From: JALYGY01 sp963800975
Lineage (GTDB): Bacteria > Actinomycetota > Rubrobacteria > Rubrobacterales > Rubrobacteraceae
Assembly (NCBI GenBank): GCA_963800975.1
Contig: CAWDDB010000020.1
Coordinates: 1 to 64,000, forward strand
Reading direction: 5' to 3'
DNA length: 64,000 nucleotides
Shown: positions 22,483-31,319 of the stretch, in pieces
Layout of the letters: every line of letters starts with the position of its first letter
Numbering within the stretch: position 1 is the first letter of the stretch
Notes under the pieces: generated by a model
What the model was told of the DNA's origin: nothing
What the model saw: only the letters and a program-made list of their open reading frames with translations
Databases searched by the model: none
Translations under genes and position numbers: made by a program

Positions 22483-24559
22483 GCACCTCTTCCGGTTTGG
22501 GGAGTATCTGCAGGTCCTCTGGCAGATCGTCGCCGAGAACCAGGCGGGAGGGCTTGCGCCTATTCTCTTCGAGGTCCCTCAGATAGCCGCGGTCCTTGGC
22601 GTTCCTCACCCTCCGGGAGACGGCCGAGCGGTCCAGCTTCAACTCTCGGGCGAGTTCGGCCACGGTGACAGGCTCGCCGTTCGAGTCTTCTCGCAACCTC
22701 TTTACGGCCTCGACGGTCTCTCGGACAGTCTTGGGCACGGTGGCCTCTATGCCCTCGGAGACGAGGTCTGCTACCAGCTCCCGGACGGCTGCGTAGTCTC
22801 TCGATGGTGGCGACGATGCGCCCCTCGGCGTCCCTATCGCGGCTGGCCTGGTGCAGAAGGGCGTGGGCCCGGATGAGGTTCAGCAGCAGCCCCGAAGTCG
22901 CGCCTGAGCCTAACCGCTACAGGCGGTATGAGCTGCGGCCAGCGTCTTGGCGTAGGGTATCGAGACGCGATGCTCGGCGCTCTCCAGCCAAACCTGGAGG
23001 GCGTGCCAGGTCGCGAGGTCAGGAGCGGCTTCGCCCGCTTCCTCCGCCAACGCCGCCATGACCGCCCGGGTCTGCTCCTGGGTGTCGGTGACGGTAAGAG
23101 ACAGGAGCCGCGTCTCGTTCTCTGGGTGGAGCTTTACGGCGGTCGTGGTCACAATGAGGCCAGTCGGGCCTTCTCGCTCGATCAGGCGAGGCTTCATGCC
23201 CTCCGAGGTCTTCTCCACGGTCTCGTAGCGCACGCATCCTTCCGAGAGCAACGAACGCATGAGGTAGGTGGCGAACTCGCCCCTCATGCCGGCGGCCTCG
23301 TAGATGACCAAGAAGCGGTGCCTTATGGGTTCCTCGGAGTAGGCGAGGGTGCGGTCGCTCATGGCCGTGAGGGCGTAGTAGGCGCTCTTCGGGAAGAAGG
23401 AGAGCACCCGCTCCACCAGGTAACTCTTGCCGCCACTCGAGGGACCTTTCAGGGCGACGCTGACCGGCATCTCAGCAGACGCGACATCACGGCGAGGTAC
23501 AGCAGTTTGGCTATCCTTTCTTCTCCGGCTACGCCCGAGCGCGCAAGGACTTCAGCGAAGCGCCCTAAGATGTCCGGCTCTTGTGCCAGCTCCCGACACC
23601 GCTCCCACGCCTCGTGGGACGCCGCTTTCGCCTCCGCCTTCTCCAGCTCGATCCAGGGCTTGGTATCCTCCAGGGCAAACTCGAACCGTTCCTTGAATCC
23701 GTCCGGGTCGGCGAGGTGCAGAGCGCTGGGGTCCTTGTACTCCCCTAACTGCACCAAGTGCAGCCGGTCCCGGATGGCCTGGCAAGCAGTCAGCTTCTCC
23801 CGAAGGGTATCCCCGCCTTGGTCAGGCTCGATGATGGCGTAGATCTTCTCTATGCGGTCCAAGTGGGAAGCCCACCCATCTCACCAGTTGCTCGCACCGG
23901 GGATGCCAAGGGCCGGTATCTCGTGGTACCAGAGCGTGTGGCAGTCGCTCTCTCCCTCTACGAAGACCACAAAGCCGGCCTTACGCGCTTCCTCTAGGAG
24001 CCTCAGTCCGTACGGGAGGGGCTTGTCGCCGCTCCGCCACCTGAACTTCTCGGCACCGTCAAGGGAGACGCGAAAGCGGACTGCCTCCTCCTCGCCTTCC
24101 TCATCTGGATAGGGGATACGTACGGCAAGCTTGTCCAAGTAGGTCATGTCCCTCAAGCCCAATCCCCGCAAGAAGTCCTCCGGCAGCGCCTTCTCGCTGG
24201 AATACTCTTCGAGCGTGCAACCGTGTTCAGGGCGTGCAAAGCGGTGATGCACGCCCGTTCTGCCTATTGGTATGCGCATTTCGGCCCTGGGCGTGCAAGC
24301 GTGCAGGCGTGCTGGAGGGGATAGAAGAGCCCCCTCCCCCTCCAACGAAGAGGTCCTTCATCTCAAGTCCAATCTCGGAGATGATCACCTCAGGCTGGCA
24401 TCCAGCGAAACAGTGCAAGAGCAGCCTGCCGTTCTCTGCTTTGAGACTGAGGCTGGGGTTGTCGCGGTCGTCGTGGGCGGGGCAGAAGCACGTCGCCTTC
24501 TCGCCATTGCGGCTGGCTACATCCAACCTGTCCAGCACGTGCTCGAAGTCTGCTAACAT
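22418..24559 (-). pseudogene. Phage-type primase-helicase with winged-helix tail, broken
   Basis: One ancestral protein is spread over several frames. In order: a CHC2-type zinc finger (CFCPAHDDRDNPSL, LLHCFAGC) from ATG 24559; after a frameshift a Toprim-like domain (RIPYPDEEG, VVFVEGESDCHTLW, LGIPGASNW); an in-frame TGA at 23881-23883, after which the same frame continues DGWASHLDRIEKIYAIIEPDQGG; a frameshift near 23465 leading into an ATPase (VALKGPSSGGKSYLVERVL, Walker A GPSSGGKS); at least two more shifts between 22740 and 22910 joining LLNLIRAHALLHQASRDRD to YAAVRELVADLVSEG; and a winged-helix segment (TVAELARELKLDRSAVSRRV) to 22418. With one stop and four or more frameshifts this is real decay, not a single sequencing error. 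Confidence 0.8.
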
Positions 24560-24624
24560 GAGAATGTCTCCTTCGAAGGGGTGGGGCACCCCAGACCGGG
24601 CGCCCCATAGCAATGGGTCTATCG

Positions 24625-25028
24625 TTAAAGCGGAATCTGAACCAGGTCTCCCTCTGGCCCCTGGGAGTCCTTCTCAAGGTCGGTGGCCGCAGACTTGCCC
24701 TTCCTTTGAGGCTTGACCTTGACGACCTTGTTCTTCTCGGTGCCCTGGGCGTCCTCGGCCGCCTCGAGCACCACGACACACTCTCCTCCGATGAGGTCCT
24801 CTGGGCCCCACCCGAGCTTGGGGTCTATCTCTCCAGCTATGCTGATGCCCACTGGTAGGCCTTGGCCTTGGTAGAGGGGCTCATGCTGGTGAAGCCGACT
24901 ACCTCGGTATTCTCTCCATCGACCTCGAAGGTCCACATGAGTCGGTCGCCGAACTTGGTCTCTTTCTGCTCGACGTTTACCAGCTTGGCGTCATAAGCGC
25001 CGTCCTCGAGGACCTTCTCAACTTCCAA
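24625..25028 (-). pseudogene. DUF669-like phage ssDNA-associated protein, frameshifted and 5'-truncated
   Basis: Two frames make one protein. The first is EKVLEDGAYDAKLVNVEQKE with KFGDRLMWTFEVDG and a VVGFTSMSPSTKAKAYQWA segment. Then, in another frame, GEIDPKLGWGPEDLIGGECV, TEKNKVVKVKPQRKGK and the end GDLVQIPL. This order matches DUF669-type phage proteins encoded beside primase-helicases. The shift lies near 24850. The 5' end is cut at the junction with the HAD gene: only a TTG at 25028 could serve as start, and it sits inside the HAD frame. Confidence 0.7.
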
Positions 25029-25945
25029 TCATCCCGCATGCTCACGATCGTCCAGCGGCGCTCGCGGGCGATCTTGATTGACCTCTCTGCGCCCGCGTCG
25101 TAGGCGAACTCTCGCTCGGCGTCGTCGTGGTAGACAAGCAGACTCAGCGACGGCCGCTGGGGATGCTCGGCGAACCGCAGCATCTCGATGTCGCCGTTGG
25201 AGTTGCCCGCGGCCAAGATCGGGCGACGTCCGACCCGGCTCCAGATGCGCGTCGGTTTCTCCGGGCCGTCGTCTAGCACCTCGAGCTCCGCCGTGCGGAT
25301 CACCGTCCCGCCGTGCTCGTCGGCCACGTAGCGCAGCGCCACGCCGCTCCCGATAACGCGCTCTCTCGGGACCCCGTAGATCTCCTGCGTTACCGGGCGC
25401 ATGAAGTCTCGCCCACCGCCCGAGGCGATATAGATGGCAAACCCGTTGGCTCCGAGGTAGCGGACGAGCTCGACCATCGGCTGGTACACGCACTCGAGGT
25501 ACGGTCGGTCGAGTGTCGGGTGCGTGGCCGATCGCAGGAACTCGTCCGACGCGGTGTCGAACTCTTCGACCGTCATCCCCTCGAACGCCTTCATGATTCC
25601 CCCGAGCAGTTGTCTAATCCGAGCATCATCGCCGCGGTAGTAGTGGGTTACAGCCCCTCCTAGCCATTCGTAGTCCTCCTCATACGCGGCCTTCCACGGC
25701 TGACGCTCTCGGAGCGAGGCGTCGCCTGCGGCGGCTCGCTGCAGGCGCCGCAGGGCGAAGTCGAGCTGGATGTACATCGGCTTCTCGCACCAGAGCGTGC
25801 CGTCGTTGTCGAAGACAGCGACGCGCTCCTGCGGGGGCACGTAGTCCGGATCATCCCGGCTGGTGACCGTCTCGACGAACCTCACGATCGCCCGGCGAGA
25901 CGGCCCCTCGCGCCACGATGGAAGGGGGTCGTTCGTGTTCGGCAC
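24977..25945 (-). CDS. HAD-superfamily phosphatase, C-terminus replaced by the phage-like element
   Basis: A 322-codon HAD hydrolase. The nucleophile motif FDNDGTLW (DxDGT-type) is near residue 46, motif II is the Ser/Gly-rich IASGGGRDF, and the acidic motif is LAAGNSNGDIEML. It is close to phosphoserine-phosphatase-like HADs that occur beside sulfatases. Relatives end ...SMxDDWK plus a few residues. Here, after MRDDWK (about 25022), the frame runs into the phage-like segment and adds LRRSSRTALMTPSW before a stop. The start is GTG 25945, just after the sulfatase stop, so it is the third gene of the FGE-sulfatase-HAD operon. Activity is probably retained because only the tail changed. Confidence 0.85.
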   Translation of the reverse strand: MPNTNDPLPSWREGPSRRAIVRFVETVTSRDDPDYVPPQERVAVFDNDGTLWCEKPMYIQLDFALRRLQRAAAGDASLRERQPWKAAYEEDYEWLGGAVTHYYRGDDARIRQLLGGIMKAFEGMTVEEFDTASDEFLRSATHPTLDRPYLECVYQPMVELVRYLGANGFAIYIASGGGRDFMRPVTQEIYGVPRERVIGSGVALRYVADEHGGTVIRTAELEVLDDGPEKPTRIWSRVGRRPILAAGNSNGDIEMLRFAEHPQRPSLSLLVYHDDAEREFAYDAGAERSIKIARERRWTIVSMRDDWKLRRSSRTALMTPSW

Positions 25946-25947
25946 CG

Positions 25948-27450
25948 TCAGGCCTTGCTCGTAAGGCCCTCTTGTAGCTTCTCCATCGCCTGATCAACGG
26001 TGAAGCTGGCAGCCTTCTGGCGAGGCGGGAACTCCTGGAATGTACCCAGGAAGTCGCCGACGATGCCCTGCGCGGGCACTAGCAGGAAGATGTGGTCCAT
26101 AAACCAGTCCCAGTACGTGTTCGAGGTCACGTCGGCCCGCTCGAAGGGGTCCGTGCGCAGGTTGAAGAGCTTCGGTGCGCGCAGGGCGGTGAAGGGTTCG
26201 AACCAGATCTGTAGCGTGCCGGTCTGGCGTTGCTCCATGAAGACCAGCTTCCAGTTGTCGTACCGCAAGGCGAGCAGGTCACCGTCGTCGGAGAAGTAGA
26301 AGAACTCGACGCGCGGGCTCTTGCTCTCCTCGCCGGTGAGGTAGGGCAGGAGGTTGTAGCCGTCGAGGTGCACCCGGAACGTCTTGTCGCCCGCCCGGTG
26401 GCCCTCGAGGAGCTCGCCCTTGATGTCGGGATCCCCGGCGGCGGCCAGGAAGGTGGGCAGCCAGTCCAGGTGGCTCACGATCTCGTTGGAGACGACGCCA
26501 GAGGGGATCCTGCCGGGCCACCGAACCATAGCCGGCACGCGGAAGGCGCCCTCCCAATTCGAGTTCTTCTCGTTGCGGAATGGGGTCATGGCGCCGTCGG
26601 GCCACGAGTTCATGTGCGGCCCGTTGTCGGTGCTGTAGAGGACGATCGTGTTCTCGGCGATGCCAAGCTCGTCGAGCTTATCGAGCAGGATCCCTACCAC
26701 CTTGTCGTGGTCGATCATCGTGTCGTGGTACTCCGACTGCCAGCGCCCGGCTTGGCCCCGGCTCTCGGGCTTGGGGTGCGTGCGGAAGTGCATGTGGGTG
26801 GTGTTGAACCACACGAAAAAAGGTGTATCGGCCTCGTGCTGGCGATCGATGAAGCCGAGCGCCGCTTCGAGGAACTCGTCGTCGACGGTCTCCATGCGCT
26901 TCTTGGTGAGCGGCCCGGTGTCCTCGATGCGACCGTCGGCCCAGCTGTGGATGACCCCCCGCGGACCGAATCGCTCCCTGAAGTCGGGGAAGTCTTCGGC
27001 CGGCGGGTAGTCTGGTAGCTCCGGCTCCTCTTCGGCGTTCAGGTGGTAGAGGTTGCCGAAGAACTCGTCGAACCCGTGGTTGGTCGGAAGGAACTCGTCC
27101 TTGTCGCCGAGGTGGTTCTTGCCGAACTGGCCGGTGGCGTAGCCGAGCGGCTTCAGTAGCTCGGCGATCGTCGGATCCTCGTCGCGCAACCCAAGGTCGG
27201 CCCCCGGCAGGCCCACCTTGCTCAGGCCGGTGCGGAAGACGGACTGCCCTGTGATGAAGGCGGCGCGACCGGCCGTGCAACTCTGCTCGCCGTAGCAGTC
27301 CGTGAAGCGCATACCCTCCTCGCCGATCCGGTCGATGTTGGGCGTCTTGTAGCCCATCAGGCCGTCGGAGTAAGCGCTGAGGTTCGTGATGCCGATGTCG
27401 TCGCCCCAGATGACGAGGATGTTCGGCCGGTCCTGCTGCCCGTCAGCCAC
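25948..27450 (-). CDS. Arylsulfatase-type sulfatase with formylglycine motif
   Basis: A 500-residue type I sulfatase. The N-terminal metal site is NILVIWGDDIG and the catalytic signature is SCTAGRAAFITGQ. Its Cys (C-x-A-x-R) becomes formylglycine. Further metal and substrate residues are in YSTDNGPHMNSWPDG and the HLDWLPTFLAAAG segment. No signal peptide, so it acts in the cytoplasm or through an unusual route. The start is GTG 27450, behind AAGGGAGAG and overlapping the end of the maturase gene region by about one base of spacing. The maturase lies directly upstream (27452-28507), which fits a dedicated activation pair. It hydrolyses an unknown sulfate ester. Confidence 0.92.
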   Translation of the reverse strand: MADGQQDRPNILVIWGDDIGITNLSAYSDGLMGYKTPNIDRIGEEGMRFTDCYGEQSCTAGRAAFITGQSVFRTGLSKVGLPGADLGLRDEDPTIAELLKPLGYATGQFGKNHLGDKDEFLPTNHGFDEFFGNLYHLNAEEEPELPDYPPAEDFPDFRERFGPRGVIHSWADGRIEDTGPLTKKRMETVDDEFLEAALGFIDRQHEADTPFFVWFNTTHMHFRTHPKPESRGQAGRWQSEYHDTMIDHDKVVGILLDKLDELGIAENTIVLYSTDNGPHMNSWPDGAMTPFRNEKNSNWEGAFRVPAMVRWPGRIPSGVVSNEIVSHLDWLPTFLAAAGDPDIKGELLEGHRAGDKTFRVHLDGYNLLPYLTGEESKSPRVEFFYFSDDGDLLALRYDNWKLVFMEQRQTGTLQIWFEPFTALRAPKLFNLRTDPFERADVTSNTYWDWFMDHIFLLVPAQGIVGDFLGTFQEFPPRQKAASFTVDQAMEKLQEGLTSKA

Positions 27451-27451
27451 G

Positions 27452-28507
27452 TTACTCTCCCTTCTCGTCGATGTCTTCTCGCGATGCCCGCGCCGCTACT
27501 GGCTCGGGGGTGCCGGCACGGACGATGCAGCGGAACCCGATGTGGCACGTAGCCGTATCGACCGGGTGGGGCATCCGCGCCGCCGGTCGGTAGCGCCTGC
27601 AGTAGTTGGGCGCGCACAGGAACGAACCGCCCTTGATCACCTTGCGCGGGATGGGGACGTCGGGCATCCGCGGGTCGTAGCTCTGCTCCCGGTCGCCGAC
27701 GGTAGGGTTGACGCTGCCGCAGCAAGCGCTTTCGGGCTGGTGACGATCCCGGTACCAATCCGTGGTCCATTCCCAGACGTTCCCCGTCACGTCGCGCATC
27801 CCGTAGCCGTTCGGTGGGAACGACCCGACGGGCGCTGTTCGCTCGAACCTGTCGGTCCGCAGGTTCTCGATAGGGAAGTCGCCCTGCCAGGTGTTCGCCA
27901 TCGCCTTGCCTTTCGGCGAGAACTCGTTCCCCCAGGCGTAGGTCGCTCCCTCCAGCCCCCCGCGGGCGGCGAACTCCCACTCGGCCTCGGTGGGAAGCTC
28001 TTTCCCCATCCAGCACGCGTAGGCCGCAACGTCTTCGTAGGCGACGTGCACCACCGGATGTCGCTCCCGGCCATGGAGGGTGCTGCCGGGGCCCTCAGGG
28101 TGGCGCCAGTTCGCTCCCGGCACGTAGGCCCACCAGTTGTAGTGGTTTCGCAGGTCGACGCGCTGGGGAGGTTGTCGGAACACCACGGAGCTGGGCACGA
28201 GCATTTCCGGCCGCGCCCCCGGGTAGTCGGCGGGATCGGGCGGACGCTCGGCCACAGTGACGTGTCCAGTCGTCTTCACGAAGCGCCTGAACTCGGCGTT
28301 GGTGACGGCGTGCTCGTCCATCCAGAAGCCGTCTACGGCGACGCGGTGAACGGGGCGCTCCTCAGGGTAGAAGTCGTTGGAGCCCATAAGGAAGGTACCG
28401 CCGGGCACCCAGGCCATGTTCTTGTGCGGCGCCCGGCCAGGACGATCTGACCGTCTAGGTTCTCGCGAACGGGTCGGTTCCGCTCTCTGCAGATCGTGAG
28501 TTTTCAC
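27452..28507 (-). CDS. Formylglycine-generating enzyme (sulfatase maturase)
   Basis: A 351-residue FGE-sulfatase/SUMF1-type protein. MAWVPGGTFLMGSNDFYPEE opens the domain. ELPTEAEWEFAARGG and NVWEWTTDWY are conserved C-type-lectin-like blocks. The copper-binding active-site cysteines are in FLCAPNYCRRYRPAAR (C-x4-C), as in Cu-dependent bacterial FGE. It oxidises the Cys of the CxAxR motif in the sulfatase encoded immediately downstream. About 30 residues precede the conserved domain. The start is GTG 28507 with GGAGGGC upstream. First gene of the operon. Confidence 0.92.
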   Translation of the reverse strand: MKTHDLQRAEPTRSREPRRSDRPGRAPHKNMAWVPGGTFLMGSNDFYPEERPVHRVAVDGFWMDEHAVTNAEFRRFVKTTGHVTVAERPPDPADYPGARPEMLVPSSVVFRQPPQRVDLRNHYNWWAYVPGANWRHPEGPGSTLHGRERHPVVHVAYEDVAAYACWMGKELPTEAEWEFAARGGLEGATYAWGNEFSPKGKAMANTWQGDFPIENLRTDRFERTAPVGSFPPNGYGMRDVTGNVWEWTTDWYRDRHQPESACCGSVNPTVGDREQSYDPRMPDVPIPRKVIKGGSFLCAPNYCRRYRPAARMPHPVDTATCHIGFRCIVRAGTPEPVAARASREDIDEKGE

Positions 28508-28857
28508 CGGACCCTGCCCTCCTGCACTTGGACGTACTCGGCGACAGCAGCGCGTGTTCTCAGGCCTTCCGTAGGGACTTCATCCTCGGCTACTGACTTC
28601 TGCCCGTCTCGCAAAGCCTCTCTTACCTTCCGGCACCATACGTTTCTCATGTGCATGGCACTGTACTTCCGTCGCGGTGACGCTTTCATCACCCACCCAA
28701 ATGTATCCCCTAGGGGATATCCTCAACGTCCGACAACCGTTGGATAACCGGGTCGTACGAAATGCTCGTAGCCTCATGACCTCACTTGCGCTCTGCCCAT
28801 GCACCACGTTTCGGGGTGCTACTCGGAATCGGCTATCAGCCCTATACTTCGGCTGTG
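28508..28857 (+). other. Divergent intergenic region with CCCCTAGGGG palindrome
   Basis: 350 bases between the FGE gene (leftward) and DedA (rightward). A perfect 16-base palindrome TATCCCCTAGGGGATA lies at 28704-28719, about 140 bases before the DedA start. The short open frames here have no coding features. Confidence 0.6.
28704..28719. promoter_or_regulatory. Palindromic operator candidate (CCCCTAGGGG core)
   Basis: TATCCCCTAGGGGATA is a perfect palindrome. It resembles operators of the CsoR/CstR/RcnR family and shares its 10-base core with the site at 32594-32607. Regulator unknown. Confidence 0.5.
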
Positions 28858-29454
28858 ATGGAGAAAGTCTACCCTCTGATCGAGCAACACGGGTATCTGA
28901 TCATCTTCATTGGCGTGACGTTCGGGACCGCGGGCATCCCCTTCCCGAGTGCGGCCATCCTCCTGGCCGCCGGCGTACTGGTTCAGCAGGGCCACCTCGA
29001 ACTCAGGGACGCCATAGTATTTGGCATCCTTGGGGCCATCATCGGCAACCAGATCGGTTACTGGGTGGGCCAAAAGGGGGGACGGCCGTTCGTCTTGAAG
29101 TGGGGGCGACGTTTAAGAATTACCCCGGCGCGCTTGGAGCGAATCGAACGACTCTTCGGCCGCCACGGCGGCAAGGCCGTCTTCGCGGCCCGTTTCTTCT
29201 CGGTCTCCCGCGTGCTAGAAGCGCTGGTAGCAGGCATCAGCCGCATGCAGTGGAGCACGTTCTTCATCTACAGTGTGCTCGGCGGAACGGTGTGGGCTAC
29301 GGCGGTTGTCCTGGTAGGGTATTTCTTCGGTCAAAGTTGGACCTCAGCGCAGCATTGGTCCGCACGCGTTCCCCTCCTGCTAGTTCTCCTTCTCGGGGTG
29401 GCGCTGGGCTCCTACTTGGCGTACCGCTGGGCGACCGCCCACAGGAGTAAATAG
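28858..29454 (+). CDS. DedA-family membrane protein
   Basis: A 198-residue DedA/VTT-domain protein. N-terminal IIFIGVTFGTAGIPFPSAAI carries the acidic/Pro re-entrant region in reduced form, then GAIIGNQIGYWVGQKGG and AARFFSVSRVLEALVAGISRM, the DedA signature with its conserved Arg. Family members are lipid scramblases or proton-coupled undecaprenyl-phosphate translocators. The start is ATG 28858; an upstream in-frame ATG at 28786 gives a less likely N-terminus. A CCCCTAGGGG palindrome lies in its upstream region. Confidence 0.85.
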   Translation: MEKVYPLIEQHGYLIIFIGVTFGTAGIPFPSAAILLAAGVLVQQGHLELRDAIVFGILGAIIGNQIGYWVGQKGGRPFVLKWGRRLRITPARLERIERLFGRHGGKAVFAARFFSVSRVLEALVAGISRMQWSTFFIYSVLGGTVWATAVVLVGYFFGQSWTSAQHWSARVPLLLVLLLGVALGSYLAYRWATAHRSK

Positions 29455-29864
29455 GCTTCTGCCGGCTCTACTTGGGTGTCCACTATTTCAGAACGATGTG
29501 GTAGCTCCGGGAAGTCAGCGTGTGGACGCTAGGACGTTCATCACGGGCTCCGAGAGGCTCCGACGCCACAGCGGACACTAAGCGGATCATCAGATTCCCA
29601 CGCAACCGCGTATGGGGAGTACGCGCAACTCGACACTCCCAGCAGAACTCACCAGAGGAGCCCTTACTTCTCCGATGAGGAGGAGGCCCCTGGTTCAAGT
29701 CTAGCCCACCTCAACAACCCCATCGTTCGCAGGCAAGAGGCACCGTGTGCTTGTGGGCTTGCTGCACTGGGATAATGCTAAACGGTTCGTGATCTTTGAG
29801 CATGTGTATGCTTCCCTGGTTGCGCATTCCACTCGACCGCGCAATTGGTTGTCCGTAAGATGGC
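29455..29864 (+). other. Non-coding stretch before the transposase relic
   Basis: About 410 bases after DedA without a recognisable gene, RNA or repeat. Possibly degraded insertion-sequence DNA. Confidence 0.4.
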
Positions 29865-30150
29865 AGCAGTAGGGCAGCAGTCATAGAGCCTCACGTGCCT
29901 ACTCCAAGAGCCGCCGGGAGGCCCACAAAACACTCCTTGCGCGAGATCCTTAACGCCATCTTCTACATCGTGCGTAGTGGTTGTGCCTGGCGCTTGCCGC
30001 CCCATGAGTTTCCACCTTGGAGGACCATCCATCACACTACTTCAGACCTTGGCGCATCGACGGCACCTGGGAGAGGCTACACACCGCTCTCTGCGCCATC
30101 GTTTGCGAGGTTACGCCTCAAGAGAGACCCTCAACCGAGCGCGGGCATAG
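29865..30150 (+). pseudogene. IS5-family (DDE, DUF4096) transposase remnant
   Basis: Translated pieces match the N-terminal half of IS5/IS427-type transposases: AVIEPHVPTPRAAGRPTKHS, LREILNAIFYIVRSGCAWRL, PPHEFPPW, then in a shifted frame HYFRPWRIDGTWERLHTALC, and DPQPSAGIV in a third frame. The catalytic domain is missing. At least two frameshifts. No terminal inverted repeats are seen. It directly precedes the tail of an SDR gene. Confidence 0.75.
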
Positions 30151-30156
30151 TGGAAG

Positions 30157-30252
30157 ATAGCGAAGACCGTGGCGTTCCTCGTGTCCCCCGATGCCTCCTG
30201 CATCACGGGACAAAACCTGCGCGTGGACGGCGGGTTGACCACGTCTGTGTGA
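30157..30252 (+). pseudogene. SDR oxidoreductase C-terminal fragment
   Basis: 31 codons, IAKTVAFLVSPDASCITGQ followed by NLRVDGGLTTSV and TGA. This is the canonical C-terminus of short-chain dehydrogenases (SP(D/E)AS(Y)ITGQxLxVDGG). The rest of the gene is gone and is replaced upstream by the IS5-type relic. Insertion followed by deletion is the simplest explanation. Element 20 follows eight bases after the stop, as it does for intact cargo genes. Confidence 0.8.
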
Positions 30253-30259
30253 CGCGGCG

Positions 30260-30299
30260 GGCTTCCGAGAACGCGTCTTTTTACTCAGTTCGGTGAACT
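30260..30299 (+). repeat. Dispersed intergenic element, copy 20
   Basis: Left arm GGCTTCCGAGAACG, right arm TTTTTACTCAGTTCGGTGAACTA. Outlying copy 9.4 kb after the dense array, same orientation. Confidence 0.8.
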
Positions 30300-30476
30300 A
30301 GAAATGGTTCGGCCCCTTGGCCCAAAGGCCCTTGCGGAGGTGCGCCAGCAGGCGCTGAAACTGGAAAAGTGCGCCCACAAAGCCAGAAAAAACCGTACCG
30401 GCACACGCCACCTGCGGAGCACACGCCCCTGGTGAGACAATAAAGGTCTGATGGGAGAAGCGGAAAGGAGGTAAAG

Positions 30477-31319
30477 ATGAACGGCTTCCCGACGAAAATC
30501 CTTCTGGCCACCGATGGTTCCGAGGCTACGGAGCGGGCTACGGAGGCGGCGGCGGATCTCTCGACCAAGAGCGGCTCGGAGCTGCACCTCGTCCATGTCT
30601 GGCACGACGTGCCGGGTCCCTACCGCCGCGGTTTCGTGAAGAGGGAGCTCAAGCTCCAGGGGCAGGAGATTCTCGACGAGCAGGTACGCGAGCTAGAGAA
30701 CGCCGGGGCGACCGTCACGAAGGCCTACCTGAGGGGAGGACGCACCACCGAGGAGGTCGTCAAACTGGGGGATGAGCTCGAAGCCGGCCTGCTGGCGGTG
30801 GGGAGCCGTGGGCTCCGAGGCATGAGACGCATTCTGTTGGGCAGCCACTCCGAGGACATCGCCAACCACGCGCACCGCTCGGTCCTGGTAGTGCGGGGCG
30901 GGGAGAACGACTGGCCGCCCGCCCAGATAGTCGTCGGCGATGACTTCTCGGAAGACGCGAGGACAGCGGCGGAGCTTGCCGCGAACCTGGGGAAGCTCTT
31001 CGGTGCCCGAATGCTGCTGCTGCATGCCGACCCGCAACTACCGCAAGCATCCGGTGAGGCGGTCGAAGCGAAGCTGGAAGACCGGGCGGGTGAGCTGGAA
31101 GACATCCTGCAACAGCGACCACAAACCAGGACGGTTGCAGGCGACCCTGCAGAGGTTCTCATAGAGGCGGCGCATGAAGGTGAGGGACCAACCCTCGTGG
31201 CGGTCGGGAGCCACGGTCAGGGGCCGGCGGAACGTCCGAGGCTGGGGAGCGTCTCCACCAAGGTGATCAGGGCGGGGTTAGGAGCGGTTCTGATCTGTCC
31301 GCGCGTGGGGGTGGAGTAG
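30477..31319 (+). CDS. Tandem universal stress protein (UspA-type)
   Basis: A 280-residue protein with two Usp domains. The first, PTKILLATDGSEATERATEA ... VGSRGLRGMRRILLGSHSE, keeps the ATP-binding G-2x-G-9x-GS pattern. The second (VVGDDFSEDARTAAELA ... AVGSHGQGPAERPRLGSVS) has an altered loop and lacks a DGS start, so ATP binding there is doubtful. The start is ATG 30477, directly after GGAAAGGAGG. Resembles the Usp at 15617-16480, which is also next to the dispersed element. Confidence 0.9.
   Translation: MNGFPTKILLATDGSEATERATEAAADLSTKSGSELHLVHVWHDVPGPYRRGFVKRELKLQGQEILDEQVRELENAGATVTKAYLRGGRTTEEVVKLGDELEAGLLAVGSRGLRGMRRILLGSHSEDIANHAHRSVLVVRGGENDWPPAQIVVGDDFSEDARTAAELAANLGKLFGARMLLLHADPQLPQASGEAVEAKLEDRAGELEDILQQRPQTRTVAGDPAEVLIEAAHEGEGPTLVAVGSHGQGPAERPRLGSVSTKVIRAGLGAVLICPRVGVE

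Larger units (their letters stand above)
20857..25022 (-). mobile_element. Decayed prophage or integrated element
   Basis: About 4.2 kb of minus-strand genes with phage replication content: DUF669-like fragment, primase-helicase pseudogene, then small genes with tight ATGA overlaps. Left end abuts element 19; right end lies inside the 3' end of the HAD phosphatase gene. No integrase, capsid or terminase is seen, so this is a remnant. Confidence 0.7.

Noticed and set aside
28508..28857. Small minus-strand genes between FGE and DedA
   Set aside because: Open frames of 62-75 codons without ribosome sites or any recognisable pattern; they overlap the operator-like palindrome.
2613..30299. The elements as ordinary rho-independent terminators
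   Set aside because: They keep one orientation whatever the gene strand, mostly lack a T-tract, and separate terminators lie next to several of them. Only copy 3 looks like a terminator itself.
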